Of a DNA stretch of 64,000 bases, positions 54,790-64,000 are shown one piece after another; the stretch's first letter is position 1; the number at the start of each line of letters is the position of its first letter. This DNA is from Charina bottae (lineage: Eukaryota > Chordata > Lepidosauria > Squamata > Charinaidae). The notes below the pieces were generated by a model. It saw only the letters and a program-made list of their open reading frames with translations. It made no database searches and had not been told where the DNA came from. Position numbers and translations under genes: made by a program. Location: the NCBI GenBank assembly GCA_023362775.1, contig JALMGJ010000018.1, positions 20,317,105 to 20,381,104 of the forward strand, read 5' to 3'.

Positions 54790-55262
54790 GAACATCCAGT
54801 TCTGGAGACCGCGTTTAAGGAGGATGCCTACCAACAGGGACAGGCTCAGAGGAGGAAGATCAAGGAAGCTAAATCTTGTGAGGCGCTGAAAAAAGTGGCC
54901 ATGTTTAGCCTCAAGGAAAAGGACTGGGTGGGAGATATCATTGTTCTCTTCAAGTATCTAAAGAGGAGCATCAAGATCTCTTCTCTAAGTGCACCAAATA
55001 ATGAAGTTGTAGGAAGGCACATTTTAGCTGAGTGTTAGGAAAAACGTCCCAACAAGAGTAATTCAGAGTAAAGAGAGTAATTCAGCAGTGGAACCAATGG
55101 CCCAAGAAAGTGGGGGGCTCCCCTTTGCTGGGGTATTCAGCAAAGGTTGGAAAGCCATGTGTCGGGATGTTTTAATTTGGATTTGGGGACTTCAACGGCC
55201 AGCCCCTTCCGATTCTGAACTTTAAAATACAGGGATTCTGATTCTATGAGATACTAAATGGA
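54790..55262 (+). mobile_element. CR1-type LINE 3' region
   Basis: CATCCAGTTCTGGAGACCGC, GACAGGCTCAGAGGAGG, TCTTCAAGTATCTAAAGAGG, CAGCAGTGGAACCAATGG and GCAAAGGTTGGAAAGCC follow the CR1 3' order. It ends GGGATTCTGATTCTATGAG, the ATTCTATG-type terminus of CR1. Diverged, no intact frame. Confidence 0.8.
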
Positions 55263-55389
55263 ATGGACGTTGGGATCATACCTGTATACATTACTCAGGA
55301 ATCAGGAGCCTGTGAAAAACTGAGAAGTTACAGAACTACAAGCGCAGCATCTTTCAGCTTTGTCCATGCTGACTGAACCTGAGCTACAT

Positions 55390-55620
55390 ACCTAGAGTTC
55401 ATTTAAATGTAAGGAAAAGGTCCCTGACAATAAGATCTGTAAAACAGTGGAACAGAGGAGCAGTGAAGGTTCTGGTTCTCCATTTTTTGGAGGCTTTTAA
55501 GAAGAGCCATCTCTCATGGATGATTTAATTGGCTGTTCACACTGCAGAAGGCTGGACTAGATGATTCTTGTCCTTGTTCCAACTCAAGCCTGCAATTGTC
55601 TGATGAAAAATATGATGCAG
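55390..55620 (+). mobile_element. CR1-type LINE 3' fragment
   Basis: AAACAGTGGAACAGAGGAGC, TTGGAGGCTTTTAAGAAGAG and GGCTGGACTAGATGATTC match the last part of CR1. A second, independent piece close behind the previous one. Confidence 0.75.
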
Positions 55621-56077
55621 TAACATCTACAGGGCTGCATGTTTCTCATTCCTGGACTTTATTTCTCTTCTGCATGAGATTGAAAGAGAAAATGCCTCCT
55701 TGAAGAGGATGACTGCCATGAGCAATGTAATACTTGCATTACATAATAATTCATTTTCAACCTGAAAAACTGAAGTGAGTCCCATTTTAGTCAACTTTTT
55801 TGGGTGGTGGTGGTACTGATTATAGAAACTATAGCCCTGGTGTTTGCAGTCCTACAAACTTGAATCTACCGCTTTCATCGGACAACATGAATTGCAGCTT
55901 TCATTAAAGGAGCAGAAAAGTAACAACAAAAAATCTCTGGCTGCATTTGTGCACTATTCTGGGCCAGACTTGCTCAAGTTACATGCTGTATTAATGGAGC
56001 AGTGACTTCTAAAAATATGAGCAGCAACAGGTCATAAATCTCTTTTGCGTGACCACCCATTTTTCATCAGTGACCAA
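55621..56077. other. Unassigned stretch
   Basis: Nothing recognised. Confidence 0.35.
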
Positions 56078-56286
56078 ATAATAAAAAAATAATAAATAAA
56101 ATAAATAAAATAAAATAAAATAAAATAAAATAATTAAATAATTAAATAATTAAAATAAAATAAAATAAAATAAAATAATTAAAAAAATAAAAAAAAATAA
56201 AAAAATAAATAAAATAAAAAATAAAATAAAAAATAAAATAAAATAAAATAAAATAAAATAAAATAAAATAAAATAAAATAAAATAA
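56078..56286. repeat. (TAAAA)n microsatellite, about 209 bp
   Basis: AATAA, AAATAAAAT and TAAAATAAAA units, with AATTAAAT interruptions in the middle and a purer end. May descend from a retroposon A-tail, but no element body is visible upstream. Confidence 0.95.
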
Positions 56287-56289
56287 CTG

Positions 56290-56640
56290 TAAGGTTGGTT
56301 TGGCTCATTTTATTTTTGTTTCTATCTTTTGTTTCTTTTCTTGGGGGGGGGGGAGGTTGCCTGCTAAGTTCTCCTTTGAGACACATTTTATTCAAACATG
56401 CTTATTGCCACTCAATCCATGGGCATAAGGTAAAGCAGTGGCTGGGAATTTAACTTTTAAGCAACAGGTATAGGTCATTGTGACAAAGTTGCTGTGACAA
56501 AGTTGTGTTACACAGGAATCAAATTTTCACAACTGATTCAATTTGGGGCAATATCTTATAGAATCCCCCCTTTTTAAAAAAAATCATGGTTTGTCATTTG
56601 AAGCAACAGCCCAAATCCTAACTTTTGCGTTCAAAGCTTT
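56290..56640. other. Unassigned stretch
   Basis: A G run (56,345-56,353) and nothing else of note. Confidence 0.35.
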
Positions 56641-57000
56641 TCTTGAAAAAGTAAATCCTACCGGTTGGCAAAATGTATGCATTTAATTAATGTTATCTAA
56701 ACAAAACAAAACAAAATCCTTTTTTCAAAGAGGTTAAGGAGAAGGTTTAATCCATCTGAGACCAATATGTTAAAATGTATCATTGTGAATTTAATTAGGG
56801 TCTTCAAGACAGACTCCAAATACTTCTTTTCTCATCTAATTATCACATTTACACAAAGCTATTTTCACATCAATCCGAGCCTGAAATGTTTTGTTACACA
56901 ATCCACTCTATTGCATGGGTGCAAAAGCACTTTGTCATAAGGCTGATAGTTTTACAGACACAATAACTTTTTAAAGGGCCAAAATAAATGCAGGCAAAAG
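56640..57000. promoter_or_regulatory. Candidate conserved non-coding element (AT-rich)
   Basis: Repeat-free, dense in homeodomain-type words (ATTTAATTAATG, TTTAATTAGG, CTAATTATCA) and a CTTTGTCATAAGG word. Such composition is common in ultraconserved enhancers of developmental loci. Cannot be confirmed without alignment. Confidence 0.25.
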
Positions 57001-57664
57001 GCATTTTTTAAAAATGCTTTTTTTTTTTTTTTTTAAGATGGCCTCTCTACCACCACCATCAGGGATGTCAACCAAGTCTGGGCTCAAATTATCTATGATC
57101 AAAGCTCTGGAATCCTGCACTTTTTAATTTTTTTAAAAAACAGAATAAATTTGGAAACGTCAAAGGCCCATGGTACAAAGCTGTCTGCAGAATAAGAAGC
57201 TATTGTAGATACAGGAATATCACTTGACATTCTGCACTCAAGTTTCTCCTGAAGGTGTTAACAGATTACCCTGAAAGACAGCACTAGGTTCACACATCCA
57301 TACAAATTACAGCACAAAACACAGCCCGAGTACATAGTTGCATCTACAAAACCAAAGCAGGGTTTCCCAGTTAACTACAAGCATTTTATAAGGCCTTGTG
57401 TATTTAAAAAGTGCATGCCTTACTCCAGAGAAATTCCCAGAATCGTGGGTGAGGATAACACAGATGTCTTTTGTGGACTTCTTTAAAAGGCTCCCAAACT
57501 TCTCTCTCGTTTTGATATTTTGACCTGACACCCTCACACCAGAACATGGATCAAGTTGTATTAGAAGGTACAAAATCAGAAGATTTTAAATCCTCGCCCT
57601 CTCGGCTGCAGAGGAGTAATGTTATTTCTTCCTGAGATCATTTCTGTTTTAAAAACACATGGAG
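57001..57664. other. Unassigned stretch with poly-T
   Basis: T run at about 57,018-57,034. Otherwise unassigned. Confidence 0.35.
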
Positions 57665-57677
57665 TGCCCTCTGCTGG
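57665..57677 (-). promoter_or_regulatory. CTCF-like core motif
   Basis: Minus strand CCAGCAGAGGGCA fits the CTCF core CCASYAGRKGGCR at every position. It is outside any transposon I recognise. Occupancy is unknown. Confidence 0.35.
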
Positions 57678-59080
57678 GAAGAAATGCCAAGTCCTTCAGA
57701 GGATTTGGTCTTTTTGTACTGCGCCACAAGGCTTTCGAAGAAACGTGCCATCCTTAGACGCTGCCCAGTATAGAACGCATTACATACATTGGGTAAATAA
57801 ACATATTAGCTGTGTGTTTAAGCAAGCACGTGGCCATTTGAGTTCTACAATTAATGGACCTGAAATCCAAGAGGCTGTACTGGGAGGGAGGCAGGCAGAC
57901 AGACAGAAGTTAATGGAGGAAGGTTTTGGTCAACCATCTGTTCCAGTTTTCTATATACCAGTAGGCACAAAATTGTTGTCATAGACCCTTCATCTCCAGG
58001 ACAGCGGTGGAGGGCAACCTTCCTCCTTTGCATTAATTGGCACAGGGCGCAGTCTACCAGTTGGAGCTGAGCTGTCACACATGCCAACCAAGGGTGTCAA
58101 GGGGAAAAAAACCCACCAGAATGCAAGCTGTTGCCAGGGGCCTTGAGGTCCCCTCACTCTTGCACTATTGCTCAGCAGAATCCCAGGTGTACATCTCAAA
58201 GCAAGCTATGGAAGAGTTGCAAAGTCAGTCCAGTTCTAACCCATGGGAGGTCACCTGGTTGGGGAATGCCCTATTTGAATCACACATCATCACGGAGGAT
58301 GTCTTCTTCATGCTAAAGCCACAGGCAAGTCCTGCAGAACAAGAATATTGTTAGATTGCAGTCATAGTTCAACAGAACTCGTGTAAACAGCAGGATTGCC
58401 TAGTGAGTAGGGAAGAACTGGGAAACTGAACTGTCCGAGACAGATGGGTATATACCACAGAATGAAAGCATGCAAAGTGGGCTTTGTTTCCTGTTCATAA
58501 AACTCTACTAAGTGGACATTTTAAATGTTAGATCAGCACTGTCTGGTCGCCCTCAAGTATCTAAGCTAACCTGGTTCTTTTCCAGTTACACCCTGTAATA
58601 GCCTGACCTGAACCCATGCATTGAAGGAGTCTTGTTATTGAAGCCACCTTGTTGCAGAGAGCTTTAGATCAACGTGATTAGCTGGCAGTGCTGAGTAATC
58701 TTCTTATGGGATCCCCCCACCCACTGCAAGTCATTAATTTCCAGAAAGCATCCTGTTTCCAGCTGCATGACTTCAGAGTTTCACTGGCCTGCACCCCTCG
58801 ACTGAGGACTTTATGGAGCCCAACCTCAAGAATCTCTTTTCACATAGGAAGCAAGAAGCAGTGAAAGACGTTTGGAGAGTCCATTCTTACCAGAAAAGGC
58901 CAGACAGACACGACTGACTCGCGAGCGATAGCGTCAGCCCTATTAGGAAAAATTATAGCGGGAAAACAACTAAACTAACCAATGTTTATCTTGCTCGCTT
59001 TGCACAGACAAGTTTTATGCTCTCCATTTTTTAATGCTTTATTCCTGCCCCTTTATTCTACTCCACCCCACCCACCCCCA
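57678..59080. other. Unassigned, repeat-poor stretch
   Basis: No exon or transposon recognised. Open frames up to 121 codons (57,619-57,984) without motif. Confidence 0.35.
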
Positions 59081-59365
59081 GCACTCTCTCTATAAATAAT
59101 GCTCTCAGACTGGAGGGAGGCAAAAAAGCTGAATGGAACACTTATTCCCGAATAAAAGAAATTGCCTGTAATTTGTGGAGTCCCTTTTGCTATTACTGCA
59201 ACATTTGCATTTGAATGGAAGCTCTTTTTCCTCCACAATCCGGCTTCACCTTGACCCTGCACCATAATCATTCTCTTGGGTTTATGAAATCACAGCAGGC
59301 TGCCACAGAAATCATGCCACATTCAGTTTGCAGGCTTCTGCTGCAGGTGAAACAGGAAGCAGAGT
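59081..59365. promoter_or_regulatory. Candidate conserved non-coding element with octamer
   Basis: Repeat-free, with a perfect POU octamer ATTTGCAT at 59,203-59,210, preceded by TTACTGCAAC and followed by TTGAATGGAAG. Composition and word structure resemble known vertebrate enhancers. Inference only. Confidence 0.25.
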
Positions 59366-59871
59366 TCTGCAATTGGTTTATTCTTTTTTCGTTCTGGTTC
59401 TGTTTGTTTTTTTTTGGTGTTCATTACGAGAATTAACTAATTTTATTAGTTTCTATTTTAAAAGATGGTTCTGGGGGGGAAAGGCAGGGGGTAAAATGGA
59501 GATCGTTTTCTGCCCCAAGCGAACGATATTGTTACACTAAGTACCATTTCCAAAATAGGTGGCAGAAACTGGAAAATACTTAGCAGTACTAGAAGGTTAT
59601 CCACAACACCTGAAACACACCGTCCTTGTTATCAAATTGTTACTTTTCTTCTAATTTTGGTGTCCACGTTACCCAAACCTTTGTTCTTTGAATACAAACA
59701 CTGCACGGCTTGTTCGGATGAAGGATGGATACATACCAAAAGGGCTAGAAAACAATGCCCAAGCTTTACTCACTGTGCAAACCATGATTCGGTTAATCAT
59801 GTTGACCCTAATTGGCCCTAATTGGACAGACTCACACATTGCACTAAGTCTCCCCAACTCTTTCTCTTATG
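59366..59871. other. Unassigned stretch
   Basis: T run at about 59,408-59,416. 59,765-59,850 may hold a diverged dispersed TTCACACAACATGCTAAACC-type copy. No exon. Confidence 0.35.
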
Positions 59872-59879
59872 GTTTAGGG

Positions 59880-60194
59880 CAGCTTTCCAAACTGTGTGTC
59901 GCAACACGTTAGTGTGTCGGCTGCAGTGTCTGGGTGTGTCGCGGCTGCTGCTGCCTCCAAGCCCTGCCAGGATTCCGCGCAGGTCCTAGTGCCTGCCTTG
60001 TGCCTCCAAACCTGCCCTGCAAGGATTCCGCGCAGGTCCTAGTGCCTGCCTTGTGCCTGGCTGCCTCCAAACCTGCCCTGCAAGGATTCTGCGCAGGTCC
60101 TAGTGCCTGCCTTGTGCCCTGCTGTAAGAGTGTGTCGAGAAATGATGCATTTCTAAAATGTGTGTCACCAACATGAAAAGTTTGGAAAGCTCTG
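59880..60194. mobile_element. hAT MITE with three internal repeat units, perfect TSD
   Basis: Same family as 32,513-32,700. Right end AGTTTGGAAAGCTCTG. The left end lost two bases (CAGCTTTCCAAACTG). TSD gtttaggg at 59,872-59,879 and 60,195-60,202 is identical. The CGCGCAGGTCC...CTTGTGCC unit occurs three times, spaced 53 and 61 bp (AGGTCC at 59,981, 60,034 and 60,095), against once in the shorter copy. Confidence 0.95.
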
Positions 60195-60202
60195 GTTTAG
60201 GG

Positions 60203-62340
60203 TGATGGGTTATCTACGCTGGCAAGGCTCTATAGAAATTTTTTGGCTTGGTTTAACCCTATCATGAAAATAACAACAGAAGTCAGTGCAGATTATACCA
60301 CTGAGTTTATCTTCTTGGAATCAGGATTTTTTTAAAAAAAAAACGAAGTGACTGAAATAAAATGTCAATGCTGGTGACACCTCTTTGGGCCCAGCAAAGG
60401 ATTCAAAGCACTCCACTGATTCTGTATGCTACCTAGATTCACCTGCTCATATCTGCTGTTGCATACCATGTCTGTGCAGATATGCTCTCGACAACAGAGA
60501 CCACTTTGCATGGAATCTGGCAGAAAACAGTGCCAAGATGACACACACCCCAGCTCTGGGGCACATGTGAGCTGAAGCACCAGGCCATCCAAGCTGAATC
60601 AGGAAATCAGGGTCAAAGGACCAGTCAGTCAAAGACAGAGGAATATTCAGAGCATGACAGAGCGAAGATTTTGTTGCTCAGACAACATAACCAGAAGCCT
60701 TTCATAAGATCTTGTCCAGGAGAGTCCATTTGCCAGTTTGGAGTGGGCAAACTGAGAACACTTTGCTGGCCAGGCTGTAGCTTCAAGCTCCAACTCTGAA
60801 GTTCACCAAGTGAACGTGCTTAGACCATCTCTTGTGATCATCTCCTCTACTTGGAAGCAACCAATAATTTGCCACTTCAACTACTGAAGTCAAGAAAACC
60901 TGATGGAATCAAGGTCAATCTACTGGAGCTCTAAAAATGCACCTGTTTACACAGTTCAGTGGCTGCTGATCTGCTCCATGAAACCAACTGGTTCTTATTT
61001 CTTGAGGACAGTTTCACAACCCTTTGGCCCCAAACAAGCATGGGGTGCGCACTGGGGGACCGAGGAATCCTGCTTTGTAGGAATTAATTGACACGTGTCT
61101 TCCCAAAATTTCAAGAATTGAAAATTGGTGTAATTATGGACTTTAGATAAAGTAACATTTCAGTGATGACTAAAAATGTTGTATCTGTGTTAGATGACGG
61201 ATGTTCCACGTTGACATTAGAAAGTAGAGCTACATTTTAAAATGGCAGGTTTTGAGAGAGGGAGGGGAAACCCACGCCTCAATCTTTCTAGAACAAATTG
61301 CTCAGCAATTCAACCCTTAGATTTCTTCCTTTGAAAAAGTGAATTTTCTCTATTTTCTCCCTCTTCAATTGGCATCAAAAGCTAAGCAACGGCGTGTTTT
61401 TATTCACTTGTGCAAGTGCCCTTAGGTGATAGTGGCGCTACAATTTCTGAAAAACAACATTACCAATAAATTACCAGCTTAGCTTTGGTACTGTCATTTT
61501 CTACAACTTGACTCTAAGCTGTTGTTGTTTTTTAAAAAAAAAAAATCCTTTTCTAAGAAGTTACCATTTTAGTCAGCGCTTTGACCCGTTTATTTGCTCA
61601 TTATTTGGTGCCCCCAAAGGAAAAAGAGTATTCCCAAGATGTAAAAAGTAGATATACAATTTCTGCCCCATATAGCGTAAGGCATTTTGACAATGGCTCC
61701 ACAGGCTTTCAATATATCAGGATGCCTGTCGACAAACAGCACAAGAGGGAAAAGTAAAACAAAATACAAAAATATGGCCAACTTGCACAACTGATTAATC
61801 TTGGGATTTTATGGCAAGAAAAGAACCACTCTACCCTTCCCCAAGGCTTATAAATCTTGAGTTTTCAATGTGGTAAGTCAGACTTCTAAGTGTTTTTCCT
61901 CCGGTTACAAACAGGTAATAAATTATGTCACTACTACAGAGGCTTCCGTATTAAAAGCTCTGGCTCCCTCAGCACAAAAAACCAGGCCTGTCATGTTTCA
62001 CCATCTCTAAAAGGGTTCCCCCCGTCATCAGGGATAGTCAGGAAAGAATTTTGCTGCTACCTATGGTAGCCAAAACTGGACTACATGGACGCTATGGTTC
62101 CTATGAGTGAACAATAGTAAATGTTGCCTTCATTTTTTAGCTTAAAAACAACTGTTGGATTTACCAGTAGGCGTATCAATTCTACGACGTTTAGTTTCCA
62201 ACAGCCAGCAGCACTTCTGGATGTAGAAGTGATGAGTCTTGTTCGACCACAGAATCCGGCACTCCTGGGAAGATTGGCTAATCAAGGAATTCTCCTTGTC
62301 CAGAAGTGACGACAGCCCTGCCTTTCAGACTGGTCTAGGT
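60203..62340. other. Unassigned, repeat-poor stretch
   Basis: No exon or transposon recognised in 2.1 kb. A-run near 61,540. Open frames are short. Confidence 0.35.
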
Positions 62341-62344
62341 TGGC

Positions 62345-62422
62345 TCTTCCCCAGCGTGGCGTCCTCCAGATGCGTTGGCGTTGCTTTCGGCCATTCTGGG
62401 CACTGTAGTCCAATACATCTAG
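62345..62422 (+). repeat. Short interspersed piece before LINE
   Basis: GTCCTCCAGATGCGTTGGCG then CATTCTGGGCACTGTAGTCC and ATCTAGAAGGTGCCAGG resembles an amniote repeat half with a CTCCAGATG / ACTGTAGTCC core. It abuts the LINE body. Confidence 0.4.
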
Positions 62423-63014
62423 AAGGTGCCAGGTGGGAACGAGCTGCATTGGCTACCAGTTTGCTTTCGGGTCCAATTCAAGGTGTTGGTGATTACCTTT
62501 AAAGCCCTATATGGCATAGGGCCAGGGTACCTGAGGGACTGTCTCGTCCCGATAACATCGGCCCGCCCCACCCGTACATGCAGAGAGGGCATGCTTCGGA
62601 CCCCCTCAACAAGAGAATTCCATCTAGCGGGGTCCAGGAGACGTGCCTTCTCTGCGATAGCGCCCGCCTTATGGAATATCTTGCCCCCGGAGGTGAGACT
62701 GGCCCCCTCACTCCTGGCCTTCCGGAAGGCCCTTAAGACCTGGCTCTGCCACCGGGCCTGGGACGACAGAGGCGGCAGTGCCTCCTGGGGTTGGCTGGCC
62801 CCATAGTAATATGATCGATACTACGGTCCCCAATCCATCTTGGATTCATGTAATTTATTATTGGATGTATTTTAGATGATGTTTTGTATAGTTTTTAAAC
62901 TTTCAATTGTTGTAACCCGCCCAGAGTCCCTTGCAAGGGAGATGGGCGGGGAAGAAATTGAAATAATAAATAAATAAATAAATAAATAAACAAACAAACA
63001 AACAAACAAACAAA
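62423..63014 (+). mobile_element. LINE (L2/CR1-like) reverse-transcriptase C-terminus and 3' tail
   Basis: An uninterrupted frame of about 115 codons to a stop at 62,806 reads ELHWLPVCFRVQFKVLVITF, KALYGIGPGYLRD and later FSAIAPALWNILPPEVRLAP, AFRKALKTWL. The LHWLPVxxRxxFK ... PxLWNxLPxE ... FRKALKTW pattern is the C-terminal end of CR1/L2-superfamily ORF2. The stop is followed by a 3' UTR ending in GTAACCCGCCCAGAGTCCC, AGATGGGCGG and an (AATA)n(AACA)n tail. The 5' part is missing, so the copy is dead. The open frame and clean tail make it the youngest LINE of its kind here, and it explains the isolated tails at 0.2, 13.1, 41.0, 42.6 and 43.2 kb. Confidence 0.88.
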
Positions 63015-63292
63015 CAGTTTTACACCCTCTTTAGCACAACCACAATCAACAGCTCTATTTTGTGGCACCAAATTCCGTAGATGACCATGACACCATCAGA
63101 TTTGTACATTGCCTCATCCTTCCAAATCCCCAGCAGTTTACAACAGCAACCATATAAAACAGCAAAACATCTATAGTACAATTAACTGAACCCCCAAAAG
63201 AATGCAATACCAAATTCCATACCAAAAATAAATAACAAGTAGTTATACAAATTTATATATTTGTATAACAAAGTTATACAAAGTTATACAAA
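63015..63292. other. Unassigned stretch ending in short tandem AAGTTATACA
   Basis: AAGTTATACA is repeated twice in direct tandem at 63,271-63,290, just before the SINE target site. Confidence 0.5.
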
Positions 63293-63619
63293 TGAGGGGG
63301 TGTGGTGGCTCAGCAGGTAAGACACCAAGCTTGTTGATCGGAAGATCACAAGTTCGGAGGTTCGAATCCCTAGCCCCGCATGACGGAGTGAGCTCCTGCA
63401 CTAGCTCCAGCTCTTGCCAACCTAGCAATTCGAAAGCATGCAAATGCAAGTAGACGAATAGGTACCACTTTGGTGGGAAGGTAACAGCGTCATTCGGCCA
63501 CATGACCATGGAAGCGTCTTCGGACAACGCTGGCTCTTCGGCTAACAAACGGAAATGAGCACTGCCCCCTAGAGTCGGACACAACTGCACAAACGTGCAG
63601 GGGGAACCTTTACCTTTTT
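63293..63619 (+). mobile_element. Sauria SINE with 11-bp TSD
   Basis: tRNA-like head: box A TGGTGGCTCAGCAGGTAAG (63,303) and box B GGTTCGAATCCC (63,360). The body has GCCAACCTAGCAATTCGAAA, GGTGGGAAGGTAACAGCGTC and GGCCACATGACC, and the 3' end has GCCCCCTAGAGTCGGACAC and CCTTTACCTTT. The order matches the squamate-specific Sauria SINE. TSD agttatacaaa at 63,282-63,292 and 63,620-63,630 is identical. A near-complete copy, and the best single taxonomic marker in the window. Confidence 0.95.
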
Positions 63620-63630
63620 AGTTATACAAA

Positions 63631-63764
63631 AAATCACCAATGGCAAATAGTCAGTCCCTGAAGGCCCTCCAGATTTTGGCAGTCCCCCAGAGAGCACACT
63701 GCAGAAATCCCACCACACATTCCATCCATACATCATGTATGGCTATAATTAGTTTGGCCCTGCC
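63631..63764. other. Unassigned stretch
   Basis: Nothing recognised. Confidence 0.35.
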
Positions 63765-63895
63765 TTAGTGAATAAACCACAAAACCAGGATTTATAATTT
63801 TATAAACCACTATCCTTTTGCCAAACAACAAGTGCCCCAGACACTTTGAATTGTGGTTGTAATGCATGAATTAAACCAACTGAGACTTATTCAAA
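63765..63895. repeat. Dispersed TTCACACAACATGCTAAACC-type repeat, diverged
   Basis: GTGAATAAACCACAAAACCA and TATAAACCACTATCC resemble the A-rich strand of the family. Confidence 0.3.
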
Positions 63896-63911
63896 AAACC
63901 AAGACGTGTCT

Positions 63912-64000
63912 CAACACAAGGCATGAATCTAGTTTTTCATCTTCTTCTGTCAGGCTACAACACAAGGCATGAATCTAGTTTTTCATCTTCTTCTGTCAGG
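63912..64000. repeat. 43-bp direct repeat, period 46, cut by window end
   Basis: 63,912-63,954 and 63,958-64,000 are identical over 43 bp, separated by CTA. The array may continue beyond the window. Confidence 0.95.

Noticed and set aside
63300..63375. Functional tRNA gene
   Set aside because: Boxes A and B are present, but the cloverleaf is incomplete and the sequence continues as a Sauria SINE body with a TSD.

Overview
The window reads as intergenic or intronic nuclear DNA of a squamate reptile (lizard or snake). The assignment rests on the repeats: a Sauria-type tRNA SINE with an 11-bp target-site duplication (TSD), BovB/RTE LINE 3' ends, CR1- and L2-type LINE remnants, a Penelope-like fragment, 5S-rRNA-like SINE pieces, and many short hAT-type elements, several with perfect 8-bp TSDs. 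I found no protein-coding exon that I can name, no tRNA or rRNA gene, no CRISPR array and nothing bacterial. Most open reading frames of 60-220 codons are chance frames or translations of repeats.

Layout. 1-12.6 kb: mostly unassigned sequence with MITEs, half copies of a palindromic hAT element, an RTE tail, an LTR-like repeat pair and a 5S-derived fragment. 12.6-26 kb: hAT elements, a SINE with an internal 102-bp duplication, a long microsatellite with a templated-looking fold-back (15.34-15.73 kb), a BovB 3' end and several copies of a MITE whose ends carry a YY1-like motif. 26.5-29.5 kb: a strong CpG island in two dense parts, the best candidate for a promoter or regulatory hub, followed at 29,565-29,801 by an almost perfect 108-bp inverted repeat with a 21-nt loop. 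30-33.5 kb: a GGA microsatellite, a SINE with three 102-bp units, a hAT element and a CR1 3' end. 33.5-41 kb: repeat-poor, a plausible place for conserved non-coding elements. 41-43.3 kb: an RTE tail interrupted by a hAT element, a Penelope-like fragment and LINE tails. 44.9-56.3 kb: microsatellites, a Tc1/mariner-like MITE, LINE and CR1 remnants, SINEs and a 135-bp palindromic hAT. 56.3-59.4 kb: repeat-poor AT-rich DNA with a CTCF-like site and an octamer. 59.9-64 kb: a hAT element with internal repeats, the best preserved LINE reverse-transcriptase end, the Sauria SINE, and a 43-bp direct duplication at the window edge.

There is no operon or pathway. What can be read is a history of insertions: several elements with intact TSDs, one datable nesting (hAT inside RTE, with a related uninterrupted copy elsewhere in the window), internal tandem growth within SINEs and hAT elements, and two near-perfect fold-backs next to AT-rich tracts. 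I see no convincing new gene system. The strongest candidates for something undescribed are the 108-bp hairpin beside the CpG island and the YY1-motif MITE family. The regulatory elements proposed here are inferences and need cross-species alignment.
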